NCBI GenBank assembly: GCA_910574455.1
Contig: CAJSYZ010000005.1
Span: forward strand, 1,798,001 to 1,862,000
Length of the DNA: 64,000 nucleotides
Source: Trichaptum fuscoviolaceum
Taxonomy: Eukaryota; Basidiomycota; Agaricomycetes; Hymenochaetales; Trichaptaceae
Direction of reading: 5' to 3'
The position numbers and the translations under genes are program-made. Below are positions 12,764-23,831 of this stretch, piece by piece (within the stretch, counting starts at the first letter, position 1; the number at the start of each line of letters is the position of its first letter). The notes under the pieces were generated by a model. It was not told the DNA's origin. It did no database searches and saw nothing but the letters and a program-made list of their open reading frames with translations.

Positions 12764-13463
12764 TCAGATACCACACGATATGGTGCGGAAGTCCTGTGCG
12801 AAATACTCCAAATCTTCGAGAGGAATCTTCGAGAGAATCTCTCTAACACCCTGGATGCCGCTTGCTATATCCCATCCAACTTGCTCGATCTCGTAAGTCG
12901 TCAGATTCTCGCGCCGTTCTGCCAGACGCTTGAGAGCTGGATAATACCATGGCTTATAGTCGTATCTGAGAGAGAACTCTACTTTCGATGCATCATCCAG
13001 CATGCTGTCTAGCGCCTGAAAGGCGAGAGCCATGACTCGATTGAAGCACCACATGTGTGCAAGTCTGAGCACGGACTTCCATTCTTCAACACGGAGCCAG
13101 ATTGTGGCTTTATCTCTTACCGGAATGAGATAATATTTGGGTGAGCATAAGAAATAGAGAAACTATCCACGACGTTGGCTCACGGTGAAGTCAGAGCGTC
13201 TATAAAAGCGCAGAAGTCACAGACTGGAATCCCCCCGAGATATATAGGTTTCGTTAAACTTGTCCCCTCCTCTCCAACGGTCGGTAAAGAGAACATTTCT
13301 TGGAAAATCTCAGACTCTTCGAAAGGCCCCCGGTCCACCACGAACGGTACACCGTCGACCTTTCAATCTGGATCAGCGAGTTGAACTTTGTATAGTGAGC
13401 TTAGGCTTTACTTACCTCGAAGGCAATCTGTGTTCGGAACTTTTCTAATGCATCGCTTGCCAT
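12764..13463 (-). CDS. BTB/POZ-domain protein, agaricomycete type
   Basis: The minus strand reads MASDALEKFRTQIAFE, then after an intron VDGVPFVVDRGPFEESEIF and QEMFSLPTVGEEGTSLTKP, which is the BTB core as found in large agaricomycete families (lqVeG.pF.v.r...S..F..mF.lP...eG.s...Pi.L). After another intron comes EEWKSVLRLAHMWCF, ALAFQALDSML, YDYKPWYYPALKRLAERREN and LTTYEIEQVGWDIA, the helical part that follows the BTB fold in this family. Stop is TGA at 12764-12766. BTB domains mediate dimerisation, often as adaptors for ubiquitin ligases; a specific role cannot be given. Exact exon edges and the start (13463) are my best reading. Confidence 0.75.
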
Positions 13464-14033
13464 CTTTTGGCTCTAGGACCCCGCGCCCCGAGAGAACGTC
13501 AGTCAAAGGAAGCTAGCTCAGATTTATGGTTTGTGGGCGTGTACTGACCCCTGCAAGCTGGCCATGCTATAAGTAGGCCTTGGGCACGCTGCGAAGGCCA
13601 GGCCACAACTGCAGTCAGGCTTTCAAAAACCTGTGTCGCCGACTGATTAATCATCCGGAGTTCATGATGGGAATCACAACCCATCCGCACCTGTTCGATC
13701 TCGCAACAGCAAAGGATCAAGAGGTACCCGTGATTGACGCCTGAAGCTCCCTAACTGTGTGTCCTTCATTCCGGTCGGAGCCTGCTTGAAAAAGTGTTTG
13801 GCATGCGTGCATCAAAGGTTCGTCGTGTAAGCGAAGAACAGTGTTTGGCATGCAGGTTGTAATCTTGGATGGATAGAGTCATTCGACATCCTTGGACGTC
13901 AAACGAAAGTGATTATATGACTTTAGTGGTATTTCCCGACGTGAAGTTCGATATGGGAGAGTATCTTCGTTGAGTTTGGACAATCATTTGTCGGCTATGC
14001 CAGTGGCTGTCCTCGATGAGCCTCATTATGATT
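13464..14033. other. Intergenic region, no gene seen
   Basis: No supported gene. A 12 bp string GTGTTTGGCATG occurs twice about 45 bp apart (near 13795 and 13841). An open frame on the minus strand (13499-13720) has no recognisable family. Confidence 0.35.
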
Positions 14034-14734
14034 CATCACAGAATCCGGCTCAAAACTATATATGTATAATCACCTATTTTTATATACCTTGGTTACTTAA
14101 GCTCTACAATAGCAGATAATGTTCTGTTAGTCTATGTTAAATTCTTGTAGGCAGCCCGTGGGCCAATGGTAGTAGATTTACATATGACAAACTTATGATA
14201 AGTAGAACTGAGTTACACAATTAGACGGCAGGAATTTGGCAATATCTAATCTTTTTCACAGTGAATATGCAGTGATTCCGGAAACTCCACATTTAGTGAT
14301 AGAGCTTGCATTGATATTGTAATAATTTGATAGGAGCTTTAGCTATGTTATAAAACTGGTATAATACATTAGATGAGTATTGTAAAGATTCATAATGTCT
14401 ATGAACATTATAATGTTATGGTAATCAATGATAATGCCAACGGTGCCGTTGGCCGGAAAAAGGACTTGTGCAAAAAAAAGCAAACTACTTACATAATGAT
14501 TTCAATTTAGGAAACTGTCACTGCAGCGTTGACTTCATCACCTTTCTTCACCCCACTAGTCGTTCTCCCTCCTCTCACGTCTTCGCTACTTACCCTCTGT
14601 CCAAACTTGCGGACGGGTTTTCCATATTGTGAAGTGGTGAGCCTTTATGCATTTTTACCATGCTCGAAATACAGTGGCTTAATGCTACTATCTTAGCTGA
14701 CGACGATGTCGTCTTTGAAGATCCTCGACTTTGA

Positions 14735-16195
14735 GGTCTCCGACTAGATTTGCCCGCAGCACGCAAATTACTTGGTGCTGCAATGGGTATGTGTTCTAAG
14801 GAAAAGCTCTTCAAAGGCTATTCAACTTGGGCCTGACGTAACTACCATTGGTCTTGTTCTTTGCATTGTTAGCTGACTTTATCTCTGGTTCCGAACATGT
14901 ACGAAAAGTACATCGAATACGACCCAACAAACTCCTCAACCTGGATCCAATTCTCCCCGTTCAAGGCGGCGCGCGTGGACTATTCTCGAGCACGAGCTAT
15001 GTTCGAACTCGCCACACCTCAGTAGCCACTCTTGTACCCAGAGAACCTCTGGAAGGCGTACATTGACTTTGCGTTTGAGCAAGGCAAATGACATCATACG
15101 AGAGCTTGTATAGCCCGTCGCCTTCTGCAAGGCGATCGAGCAATACAAAATCACCAATGGCTCATCGTTCCTCCCATACTCGTCGTCCTTGTTCGGCGCC
15201 CCGTTGCAGCGCAATTCGACCTCACCTCACTCAAAGTCCTCGTCTCCGGCGCGGCGCCACTTGGTGCGCCCCTCGTGAAGGCGGTCATGGGCCCCTTGCG
15301 CTCTCAGGGCGATTCCGGGCTTGCTATCACGCAGGGCTATGGCTTGTCGGAGACATCGCCGACGTGTCATCTTGTGCCCACGGCAGATGCAGAGAAGAAG
15401 GTCGGGTTCATTGGTATCTCACTTCCCAAACCTGGAGGCAAGACCTATGGTCAGGAGGGTGAAGCAGGCGAACTATGGTTTAGAGGCCCGTCGGTCATGA
15501 AGAGTTACCTGGCACGGTGTTTTCGTCAACTTACACAAACAAAGGTATTCACCTGCTTTTGATAGAACAACCCCTCTGCAACGAAGAACTCGATCACGGA
15601 AGACAGGTGGTTTAAGACGGGTGATGTCGCTATCATCGACAGAGGCGGGAAGTGTATGGAGGGCAAAGTCGAGCGTGTTGTTGGCACGATCATCGGCAGC
15701 GAGAGTCTACAGGCGAGAGGTCTTGCTAAGGAACAGTGAGTGTACAACATCCTTTTTGCTTAGCGCTATTCTGACTATCCGTTTAATGCACCTACAGGGA
15801 AGCCGCTGAACTCAGTGAAGCCGAACGCCTTGAGCAGGGCGCGCTAGCACGTCGCGAGCACGCAGTGGCCTCGGAGCACAGCCAGACAACCTTCACTTAG
15901 GCGATCGCAACCCCGGGGCCGGTGCATCAAGCGCGAATGATATGGGCAATGGGGCGGGAATTGGCATAATGGGTGGGTTTTACAAATGGAACACCTACGG
16001 ATGTCTTGAAGGGGTTCAGGCAATGATGCCCATTGTCAGTTGCACGCGGATGACGTTTGCTGAAGCGGGCGACATGGTCGAAGAGTGTACATTCTACATG
16101 ATTGTTGACTGTCCCACTTGTGCTAACTTCCATCAGATTGGGACATGGTGTTCCACGACGATGACTGGCACCCTATTGTTCCTCCTCAACGACAC
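14735..16195 (+). pseudogene. Decayed copy of pre-mRNA splicing factor CLF1 (crooked-neck, HAT repeats)
   Basis: Broken pieces of the HAT-repeat splicing factor are readable in order on the plus strand: LDLPAARKLLGAAMG and MCSKEKLFKGY (about 14740-14825), MYEKYIEYDPTNSSTWIQF (from 14897), VDYSRARAMFELATPQ, then an in-frame TAG, PLLYPENLWKAYIDFAFEQG, another stop, and TRACIARRLLQ to about 15130. The C-terminal signature reappears near 16010-16170 as VQAMMPIVS and DWDMVFHDDD, which matches the CLF1 tail. In between sits an acyl-CoA ligase fragment. Stops and frame changes make it non-functional; a working CLF1 should be elsewhere in the genome. Confidence 0.75.
15128..15660 (+). pseudogene. Fragment of an AMP-binding acyl-CoA ligase (4-coumarate-CoA ligase-like)
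   Basis: Reads FCKAIEQYKIT, then a frame change, IVPPILVVLVRRPVAAQF, DLTSLKVLVSGAAPLGAP, LAITQGYGLSETSPTCHLVP, GEAGELWFRGPSVMKSYLA, a spacer that looks like an intron, and NNPSATKNSITEDRWFKTGD followed by VAIID. These are the central motifs of adenylate-forming enzymes (acyl/aryl-CoA synthetase type). The N-terminal third and the C-terminal catalytic lysine domain are missing, and the frame is broken around 15165-15180 where one extra A and a missing dinucleotide explain the shift. It sits inside the CLF1 pseudogene. Confidence 0.8.
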
Positions 16196-16902
16196 TCGAT
16201 GCCTTCGCAACCGGAGGCTAAGAACATGTCCGTCAACGTGGAGTCATACTCCTCTGCACTTCAAGTACTTGCGACAATTCTACGGCATAGCCAGAAGATG
16301 TCCGAAGCATCGTCGAGCTCTGCTGACGACGCGGACGCATCAATGAACTAAGCCAAAGAGTAGTCTCTCAAGTGAGCAAGCTTTCTTACTCGGATGTCCA
16401 TCTGGCCACGTAGTATACAGTTCAATATGTATTTAGCTTCGAGTGCTTTTAAAATGAGAATAAATCATAAACTTTCCAAGCCTTTTAAACTATTATTGTG
16501 TGCATGCAATACACCGTAATCTAAGAGAATGACTTAAGGTCCTTGTGGTAGATTATAATACATATAAAGCTTGTAATTACACACCATAAAAGCAAATATC
16601 AAAATCCTTCATAGTTCCGGAGGGAATGATAATGAGTCGTAAGGAAGAATAATACTGTAATGCTCCATAATGTCCGCAAACATTCATAATAAGTCGTGAG
16701 ACCACAATGCCATTTTAAATAAAGCTTAATTCACACGAAACTGTTGTGGCCAGTTAGACAATTATCACAAACCCGGTCGTCAACCGATAATTCACGGTAT
16801 GCTATATGCCTCATTTTCATTAATTATTTGAGATTTACATTAATTAGGCCACATGGTGGCCGAGAATAGCCTAGGGATAATATGTGGCCGGATTCTGTGA
16901 TG

Positions 16903-17365
16903 TTGTTCCGATAGATTTCGGCCAACTAAATTCTGCTACCCGGGTTCGCCTTCGATCCACTCGCACTCCTAGGACTGTGACCGCGGAGCATCTGTTGATT
17001 TTGGCCAGAATTCAGGTAAAAAACTCAAGCCACGAATGATAATGATACAACAATGATGGTGAGTACAAGCGCTCGATAGAACACAAACGAACAGAGTATC
17101 ACATAGTACCAATCAATAAACACAAGCTCTTCCTAGTTTCTTGGGTATCTTTGGCTCAAGTTGGGTATTGGTGTGGTGAACCATGGAGAAAAAAAACAGA
17201 AGTCGAACTGAAAAGTAGAATAAATCAGGTAAAAAAAAGGAAGAAAGGAAGAGAAGGGCTTGTACGATACAGAGTGCACCAATCAAAAATCAAAATGATT
17301 CCGGCGAATTATTGCCCTTCAGCATTGAAGTCAAGATGGCTATAAATATAAAACATCTTGTTTCC
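16903..17365. other. Intergenic region, no gene seen
   Basis: Moderately AT-rich, with A-rich tracts near 17190 and 17230. It should contain the 3' UTR of the minus-strand gene that ends at 17366. Nothing else is supported. Confidence 0.35.
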
Positions 17366-18331
17366 TCACTTCTGATCGGGCCACCAGGTAGCAGGGCCAC
17401 AATGCACATGCCATAAGCCTTCCTCGTCCTCCGAGCTGGTCAGACCCAAAAACGTGGTGTGCCCTCGAAGGCAATCGACGCGTCTCAGGCCACTCTGCGT
17501 TTCGCGTTCTGCTCTTTCTCTGACAGTACGATGAATAGGAGGGTTTTGCCGCAGATGCCTCTCACACCGAGCATAAAATGCTCTGGAGACAGCATCTTGT
17601 TCGCCAGGAATGGCACCGAAGCGAGCATATTCAGCTCCAGTCACCCGACGGTTTAAGTACTTGTACATCTCCTTGATGACCATCAATATAGTAATGTATT
17701 GTGGCGATTGCGGAGAGGTACCGGTCGGTGAAGTAGAAACACGGATCGTAAGTGGCTGCCATCCCGCGTGCCAGATACACTGTATGCGCATTTCTTGCGT
17801 CGGAGGATCGGTTGCTGCCGCCTCGAGAAGGGCATCCGGCACAGGAGTATCACCGGCGAGACGAACGGTGGACTCTGAGGGTTCTTCGCAAATATCCCAT
17901 ATTAAAGAAGGCGCTTCCGCACTGTGGTCAAGATAAAGATTGAGAGCGAGTTGCGCTCTCTGTGGCGAGAGGCGACTTAGCGATTGAGATGGAAGAAGAG
18001 AATGAATGTTATTAAAGGTAGAGTGAGACTGATGATAATGAGTCCCCGCGCCAAAAATCGGTGTCACTGGAGCTGGAGCTTCATGACTGGGAATGAACTG
18101 TGCGCTGGGAGCAGAGGCGGTGGCGCACGCCCCAGATGTGTCGCCACATTCCGTGAGGAGGTCTTGTTGCTGAAGCCCTCCAGAAGCGGATCGGGGAGTG
18201 GGAGGAGGGGGGGATTCAGTGAGTGAGTCGTCAGTGTTCGTTAACATGAAGGGTGGCGTCCATGGTGTCGGGGGCGGGACGAAGGCTGGGCCTTCTTCCT
18301 CATCAGCCCAGTGAACGCGTTTCGCAGGCAT
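17366..18331 (-). CDS. Proline-rich protein with DUF6699-like C-terminal domain
   Basis: Typical agaricomycete orphan family. The chosen start MPAKRVHWADEEEGPAF (18331) matches the usual basic then acidic opening of these proteins. A long low-complexity region follows (PPPTPWTPPF, ESPPPPTPRS). The C-terminal domain begins near IHSLLPSQSLSRLSPQR and includes LIWDICEEP, MRIQCIWHAGWQPLTIRV, ITILMVIKEMYKYLNRRV and EYARFGAIPGE, the order expected for the domain. The open frame continues upstream to 18481 with a hydrophobic stretch (TALFFLLTMLYFL), so a longer form is possible, but that part is more likely leader or intron. Function unknown. Confidence 0.75.
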   Translation of the reverse strand: MPAKRVHWADEEEGPAFVPPPTPWTPPFMLTNTDDSLTESPPPPTPRSASGGLQQQDLLTECGDTSGACATASAPSAQFIPSHEAPAPVTPIFGAGTHYHQSHSTFNNIHSLLPSQSLSRLSPQRAQLALNLYLDHSAEAPSLIWDICEEPSESTVRLAGDTPVPDALLEAAATDPPTQEMRIQCIWHAGWQPLTIRVSTSPTGTSPQSPQYITILMVIKEMYKYLNRRVTGAEYARFGAIPGEQDAVSRAFYARCERHLRQNPPIHRTVRERAERETQSGLRRVDCLRGHTTFLGLTSSEDEEGLWHVHCGPATWWPDQK

Positions 18332-19940
18332 ATTGCGCCTATACCATGGGAGTCGGACGAAAAGGAATGAGGTAGAGCCTGAGTGTTTTATGCATGAGCG
18401 AAGAAAATAAAGCATTGTTAAAAGGAAAAAGAGTGCTGTGGTGGCCTGGGAATGAACCACTTCTGCATGTGCTCCACTCACCTAAGGAATGCTTTGCTAG
18501 CAGAGAATTGCTAACAGGGAAGGACGACTAGCGAGCGGGTCCGGCGGGGAAAATGACTAGATCTTTACCCCCACAAGGAAAGACAAGACACAGGTCCGGA
18601 TTGAGTTCGAATCATCCCCAAGCGGAAGAAGCTCCGTTCTCTTGAGCGTCCCGCCCCGCAGTTTTCTTCGAGTGCACCAGCTTGCAAAGGGACCTGCCAG
18701 TGGTCGGCGTCTATCTCTTGATCGACAGTCGTCACCGGAGTAGATGTCAACGGTTACCGAAGCTCACTGAAGGAAGACATTAATCAACGTAAAACTTCTG
18801 TAGAGTGTCGGAACCCTCACCAACAGGTAATTATCCTGAAGCACCGTGCCAATGGAGCGATGTTCTAGATAGCCGAGAGAAGCAGACGGCGGCTGATTTC
18901 ACTGATACGCTGTATCTAGTCCTCACCTTAGGGACTTAGCATGGATCATCGCAGTACATTCTAGTTGAGCAGAACTCTGGTCTAGTGCAGTGAAGATATA
19001 AATATTGCATGGACAGAGGAACTCACCTCAGTACATGCCTAATAACGTCATGACAGCGGCTTCGGAGTGGATGATCTCGAGTGCCGGAGCAGACGACCCC
19101 GACTGTATCCATTCGGCAGTATGTATATCCAATTTCTAGACAAAAGCATAAGTCTTCTCTGATCCTATGCGACAGTGCTGTAGGGCTATGCTGCCAAGGT
19201 CAAATAAAAGCGCAGGAATGTTTTGAGTCCCTAACCGCTGTAGCTAAAGTTGATGATCACTACCAGCGATAGACAATCCAGTTCTATTGATCAGATCAAG
19301 GGCATCGCAACGAGTGAAGATTGCCCTATGAAGAAGACGGCGGGCTGCATCTCGTGAGTCTCCGATACAACTAGCGACCGACAGCTACAGCGATCTAGAG
19401 CACAAGTAGCGAAATTTAAGCAACAGCCTCGAAGTACGCGGTCATCCTAAGCCCTGAGATGCGGTGCCAACTCGAAAGGCGCGGGTATACCGAACATAGC
19501 CTTCGGATCGCAGTTGTACCCAAGTCCCTGACAGTTTCTGAGAGTGAAGCACTGCAGTTGCTGTAGGGCATCAAATGGCAGGACCGAAATGCTGGCAATA
19601 ACAGATACGGGCTGAACAAAACTGCCAAGGAAGACATTCCAGGATGAACGGGAGGTGTCCAAACGCAAGTAAACAGATTCCTTGAGATCGGTTCTTCCAA
19701 TAGGTTGGCTCGCTACAATCATGACAGAGCTTGAATCTGTTTTGTGTTAGGCGATCAGAGGTGGTATGCGTAGTCAAGAGAGAAATAAGGCCTTAATGCA
19801 TGTGTCATAGGTGGTGCGAGCAGTGCAGAGCGAAATACATGCATGTCATGCGATTAAAAAAACACAAAGAAACCCGTCGAACATCTCTCCCTCTCGTGCC
19901 GGTGTCATTCTCTGTGACGAGGAAATGGAGTATGGTTTGC
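18332..19940. other. 1.6 kb with no recognised gene
   Basis: A 91-codon open frame on the minus strand (19447-19722) contains CQGLGYNCDPKAMFGIPAPF and has somewhat protein-like composition, but I do not recognise it and found no supporting exon upstream. The right end holds the 3' UTR of eL39. No tRNA or repeat was recognised. Confidence 0.3.
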
Positions 19941-20290
19941 TTAGAGGTTGAGCTTCGTGCGCCTCCAGTGACGGCGCTTGGCGTTGTACTATTCACGAAT
20001 GCATGTCAATTGTAATCATAACGCTGCAGAACTTAAACTCCTGCGCACCTGGATTTTAGTATCGCTCTTTAGGCGGAACCATTGAGGGATGGGGCTGGAA
20101 AGACATGTCGTTCAGACAGTGTTGCTCGGAGACACAGACCGTTGATGTTGACTCACCGGTTCTGGCGCGCGGCCTTGGCGAGGATACGCTTTGTGCGGAA
20201 CGTCTTTTGGGAGGGCTGCAGAGTCAAGATAAAGACTGTCAGTATGTCATGTAGAATAGCAAAGGACAGCCGGCAGGCGCTACTCACCAT
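19941..20290 (-). CDS. RPL39: Ribosomal protein eL39 (60S subunit)
   Basis: Small basic protein of the large ribosomal subunit, located near the exit tunnel. Four exons (20290-20288, 20215-20157, 20094-20049, 19988-19941) join exactly to 51 codons plus stop: M, PSQKTFRTKRILAKAARQNR, PIPQWFRLKSDTKIQ, YNAKRRHWRRTKLNL. Length and sequence match eL39 along the whole protein. The first coding exon holds only the ATG; it is followed directly by GTGAGT, and the second exon starts with the proline codon. Introns are 72, 62 and 60 nt. Because each exon is tiny, automatic gene finders may miss this gene. It is divergent from FKBP2, with 273 bp between the start codons. Confidence 0.96.
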
Positions 20291-20563
20291 AGCGTACAGT
20301 GTCGACGACGTTGAAGGAGGAGGAAAAATAAGGTTTGTGTATGTGCCCACAGTATAGTTTTGAATAAGGTTCAGATGACAAATCTGCAATTCGTGGGAGT
20401 CTCGTTTGATTACACAGCTGGTCTTCTTTTGGCACTTTCAGGTTCGCGACATTCCTTGGATCGACACGTCGTGAATGGTTCATCTGCTGTCGCCTCTCTC
20501 TCTCACTCATCCCCTTTCCTTTACCTGCTGCTTGCACGTTAAAATCAAAGATCTCGCATAAAA
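20291..20563. promoter_or_regulatory. Shared divergent promoter of RPL39 and FKBP2
   Basis: The 273 bp between the two ATG codons must hold both promoters. The FKBP2 side has a C/T-rich tract (about 20490-20530) just before the leader, as is common at fungal transcription starts. No clear TATA box was seen on either side. Confidence 0.6.
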
Positions 20564-21233
20564 ATGAAGTGGTTCTCCTGGCTTTCATTCTTCCTCGTGC
20601 TTCCCGTGCTTTTTGTTGCTGCTGAAGTAGAGGAACTCCAAATCGAAACTGTGGAGAAGCCTAGCGACTGTCCCGAGGTCGCGCAAAGCGGTGACTTTAT
20701 TGACGTGCACTATGTGCGTATTTTTTGCTACTGTCCTGATCGACGTCTGTGCTGACACGCCTGTGTAGACTGGCTTCTTGTTGGACGGCAAGAAGTTCGA
20801 CTCAAGGTGAGAGTGCGAGACTACAAGCGCTTCAAATCGTGCTCGAGAGCTCACCATGTTGTCAATAAAGTCTCGACCGTAATGCACCGTTCTCTATAAA
20901 GCGTATGTCACCGTTCTCGTATACTGTCTGTGCCATTGTGCTGATTGGCATACAACAGTCGGCGCCGGTCAAGTCATCAAGGGCTGGGACGAGGGACTTC
21001 AAGGCATGTGTGTTGGAGAAAAGCGCAAGCTGACCATCCCACCGAACAAGGCGTACGGTACGTATCTATAGTTGTGAACATTTATGCGCAAGCGTGTCTG
21101 AATAATATATCACTTCTCTTTATGGAATGCAGGTAGCCGTGCCGTTGGTGGTGTTATTCCGGCCAACTCAGTCTTGGTTTTTGATGTTGAACTTCTGAGC
21201 CTGAAGAAGGGCGCTAAGAAGGATGAATTGTAA
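20564..21233 (+). CDS. FKBP-type peptidyl-prolyl isomerase, ER-luminal (FKBP2 type)
   Basis: Speeds proline isomerisation during folding in the ER. Five exons (20564-20713, 20769-20806, 20871-20902, 20959-21057, 21133-21233) join in frame to 139 residues. The start [20 protein letters not shown] is a signal peptide. The FKBP domain is complete: [79 protein letters not shown]. The drug-binding/catalytic aromatic and acidic residues (Y of VHYTG, D of KKFDSS, W of KGWD) are present. The protein ends KKDEL, a classic ER retrieval signal, which settles the location. Confidence 0.95.
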
Positions 21234-21497
21234 TTTTATGCTGCAGATGAAATTCACGTACTTTTGCAAAACACCGCGTTCAGCGAAGTTCAAGTAGCAC
21301 TTTGGGTCCAAAGACCCTCTGGCATGGCTGCTGTATCTAAACTATTCTGTAAATTCAGTTTGAAATGCTTGAAGTCCATTCGGACTAGCGTCATGGTATG
21401 CGGAGGTATATTTGGTGCCTAATTCCCACGAGCATCCCACGAGGGACATCCCGCCTCGTTAGACTTCAACTTTGCAGATTCTGTTATTCAATCCACC

Positions 21498-23045
21498 ATG
21501 GCTACCATTCACCCTAGTCGTCTTGGGCTAGTCCCACAAGGAAATACCTCTTCATACAACAGAAATGACAGAGAACGTGAAGAAAACAGTTACTCTCGTC
21601 GGAGGGATGACCGAGACAGAGACGAGGATAGATATCGAGGAAGAGAAAGGAATGGGAATAGGGATGAGAATGACCGGCAACGAAGAGACCGCTCACGATC
21701 CCAGAGCGCCACCAGAAACAGGGAACGGGATCGTCCATCCAACAGGAGACAAAGTCCAGACTATAGCGCGTACAGGAGAGAGGAGCCGCCTCATTTGAAC
21801 GGCAACGGAAATGGAGAGTCGGCAGCTCCCCCTTGGAAAGCACAAGAGAATATGTATCATTCGAGAGACGGAAGAAGGCGCGGTGGAGAGGTATACAATG
21901 CTGGAGGAGCAGATTTTATTGAAAGGTGTGCTACATCTTGAACGTATTTATTCTATATCGTTACTGATTTGGTTCAGTCGACGAATTGAGAGGGCAGAAA
22001 AGCAAATAACTATATGGCCTCCTTCGCCTAAGGAGCCTACTCGCGACCTGTAAGTATTCTGACATCTTCTGCATGGCTAAGAGTCTAATTCATATAACAC
22101 AGAGAGGATGGGCGTAGCTCGAAGCGTAAGAGCAAACGCAGACGTTCTCCTTCAGTGTCCTCTGATTCTGAGGATGACCGAGAAAGGCGACGACGAAAGG
22201 AAAAGAAGAGCAAGAAACACAAAGAAAAAGAAAAAGACCGTGATGGTCGAAAGAAGCACAGGCGCGAGAAGTCATACGATGACAGTGAAGATGATAGTGA
22301 CCATGACAGGAGGCGGCGGCGAAGAGAGAAATCCTATGACGAAAGCGAGGAAGACCGGGATCGCAGGCACCGCCGGAGAAGATCACACAGGAGCGGTGAT
22401 AGCCATGATGATGACGAACGGAGTCGTAGCCTCCGACGGACCAGAAGCCCGCATTCAAGTCGCGCACACTCGCCACCCCGCTCGCAGAACGGCGACGAGG
22501 ATGAGTGGGTGGAGAAGCAGACCGAGTCATTCGTGGCGAAAGCGGAACACACAGGAGCTACACCACAGCCTCCTCATCAACCGTCGCGGACCTCATCCGA
22601 CGCAGTGAAGGGCCGTCAACAAGATGATGACGATGACGGCGAGGAAGTAGGACCGCAGCCGCCAGAGAAAGAGAGTACCTCAAACAAGAAGGTCGACGAA
22701 CGCGCTTATGGTGGTGCTTTGCTTCGCGGCGAAGGCAGCGCTATGGCGGCCTTCTTGCAGGACGGCACACAGTCTCGAATTCCTCGACGTGGTGAAATTG
22801 GTCTGACATCGGATGAGATCGCGCAGTATGAGCAAGTGGGGTATGTCATGAGCGGCAGTCGGCACCGCCGGATGAATGCAGTGCGCATGCGGAAAGAAAA
22901 CCAAGTCATTAGTGCCGAGGAGAAGCGTGGTATTCTCAAGCTCCAGAAGGAGGAACGTGAGCGGCGTGAAGCTATCTTGCGCGAGGAGTTCAAAGAGCTT
23001 GTGGAGGATAAGTTGAAGGGCGCTGCTGGGCCCAGCAAAACATAA
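21498..23045 (+). CDS. NKAP-family nuclear protein (RS-rich, splicing linked)
   Basis: Three exons (21498-21925, 21978-22049, 22103-23045) give 480 residues. The N-terminal two thirds is rich in RD/RE/RS/SR dipeptides (for example RRDDRDRDEDRYRGRERNG), like SR-type splicing proteins. The C-terminus carries the conserved NKAP domain: RRGEIGLTSDEIAQYEQVGY, VMSGSRHRRMNAVRMRKENQ and SAEEKRGILKLQKEERERRE. NKAP proteins bind RNA and the spliceosome and act in transcription control in animals; a splicing role is the safest guess for a fungus. The start at 21498 lies in a good context (CCACCATGG). No odd features beyond the low-complexity region. Confidence 0.9.
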
Positions 23046-23831
23046 CTGTACTACATGTATTAAGACTTGGGACTTAGCCACAGGAGATACTATGTAACTT
23101 TACATAATCATACTACTATTTGTCATCTGCTGGGTAGTTGGAGCTCTGGATCCCCACTCAGGCTGGCACAGCAAAGCTCGTCTGTTGTCTTTGTTCGATG
23201 TACACTTTCGCCGTGTTTTCCAATGCATCCCTCTAGTCCGCAACATATTTCCCGTTCTCTAATGTCTGAAGCTGCTGGTGAGTGTGTCTTTCGTGTTTCA
23301 TATATTGCATGTCCTTTTTTGCGCGAGAAAATTGGCTGCCGTGACGAAAATTGGTTTCCCCGCACGGCTGCGCGGCACGACCGCCGGCTTCGTCTTGCAA
23401 CATTCGGGTCGTACACAACCAGCAACCCACGTCGTCCTTATCACTTTTCTCCCCCATCATCGCGCAACATATCCTCTGCTCGCTGTCTGCGTCGCCCTGC
23501 TCATCGCCGGCGCCATCGCAGAGATATCTGGCGACGACCACGGCTCCATTGCGAAGCATAGGTGTGCACTCCACTTCAAATCTATTGTGGTACGGCCGTC
23601 CACTGCCACAGCGCGTCTACTGCAGCGCCTTTGGTCGCGACGAGCAAGCCATTGTCCCACTTCGCTCTCTGTCCTCAAGGGAATATTTGTCGCCGCACAG
23701 GATGACGAGTGCGTGGACACGGGTGCTTGTGGTTGTGATTCATTCTTGTTGTCGTCCTATTTGGTTGTCTCTGTATCAAGAGGCGATCTCCGTTATTCCT
23801 TCACCTTGCCTACCTCCTTTGATTCGCTTTG
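23046..23831. other. Long leader region upstream of the HSP20 gene
   Basis: The plus strand is rich in C and T and several overlapping open frames have no conserved protein character. It probably contains the promoter and a long 5' UTR, perhaps with upstream ATGs, of the HSP20 gene, plus the 3' UTR of the NKAP gene. An upstream coding exon cannot be excluded. Confidence 0.35.

Larger units (their letters stand above)
14034..16902. mobile_element. Possible non-autonomous element with 16 bp terminal inverted repeats carrying pseudogene pieces
   Basis: The 16 bp string CATCACAGAATCCGGC at 14034-14049 is found again in inverted orientation at 16887-16902. Between them lie AT-rich ends (14050-14520 and 16400-16890) and a block of gene debris (14735-16350) from two unrelated host genes. 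This layout fits a non-autonomous DNA transposon that captured host gene fragments. I see no clear target-site duplication outside the repeats and no transposase inside, so the element nature is inference. Confidence 0.4.

Noticed and set aside
13570..13650. Peptide FESLTAV appears both here (minus) and near 19216 (plus), suggesting a shared repeat.
   Set aside because: DNA similarity around it is short and weak; no longer repeat could be traced.
19447..19722. Minus-strand open frame with CQGLGYNCDPKAMFGIPAPF considered as a gene downstream of RPL39.
   Set aside because: No start, no second exon and no recognised family; kept only as a remark in the intergenic entry.
23067..23830. Several overlapping 150-180 codon frames upstream of the HSP20 gene.
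   Set aside because: They overlap in different frames with low-complexity Ser/Arg/His content and fit a C/T-rich leader better than a protein.
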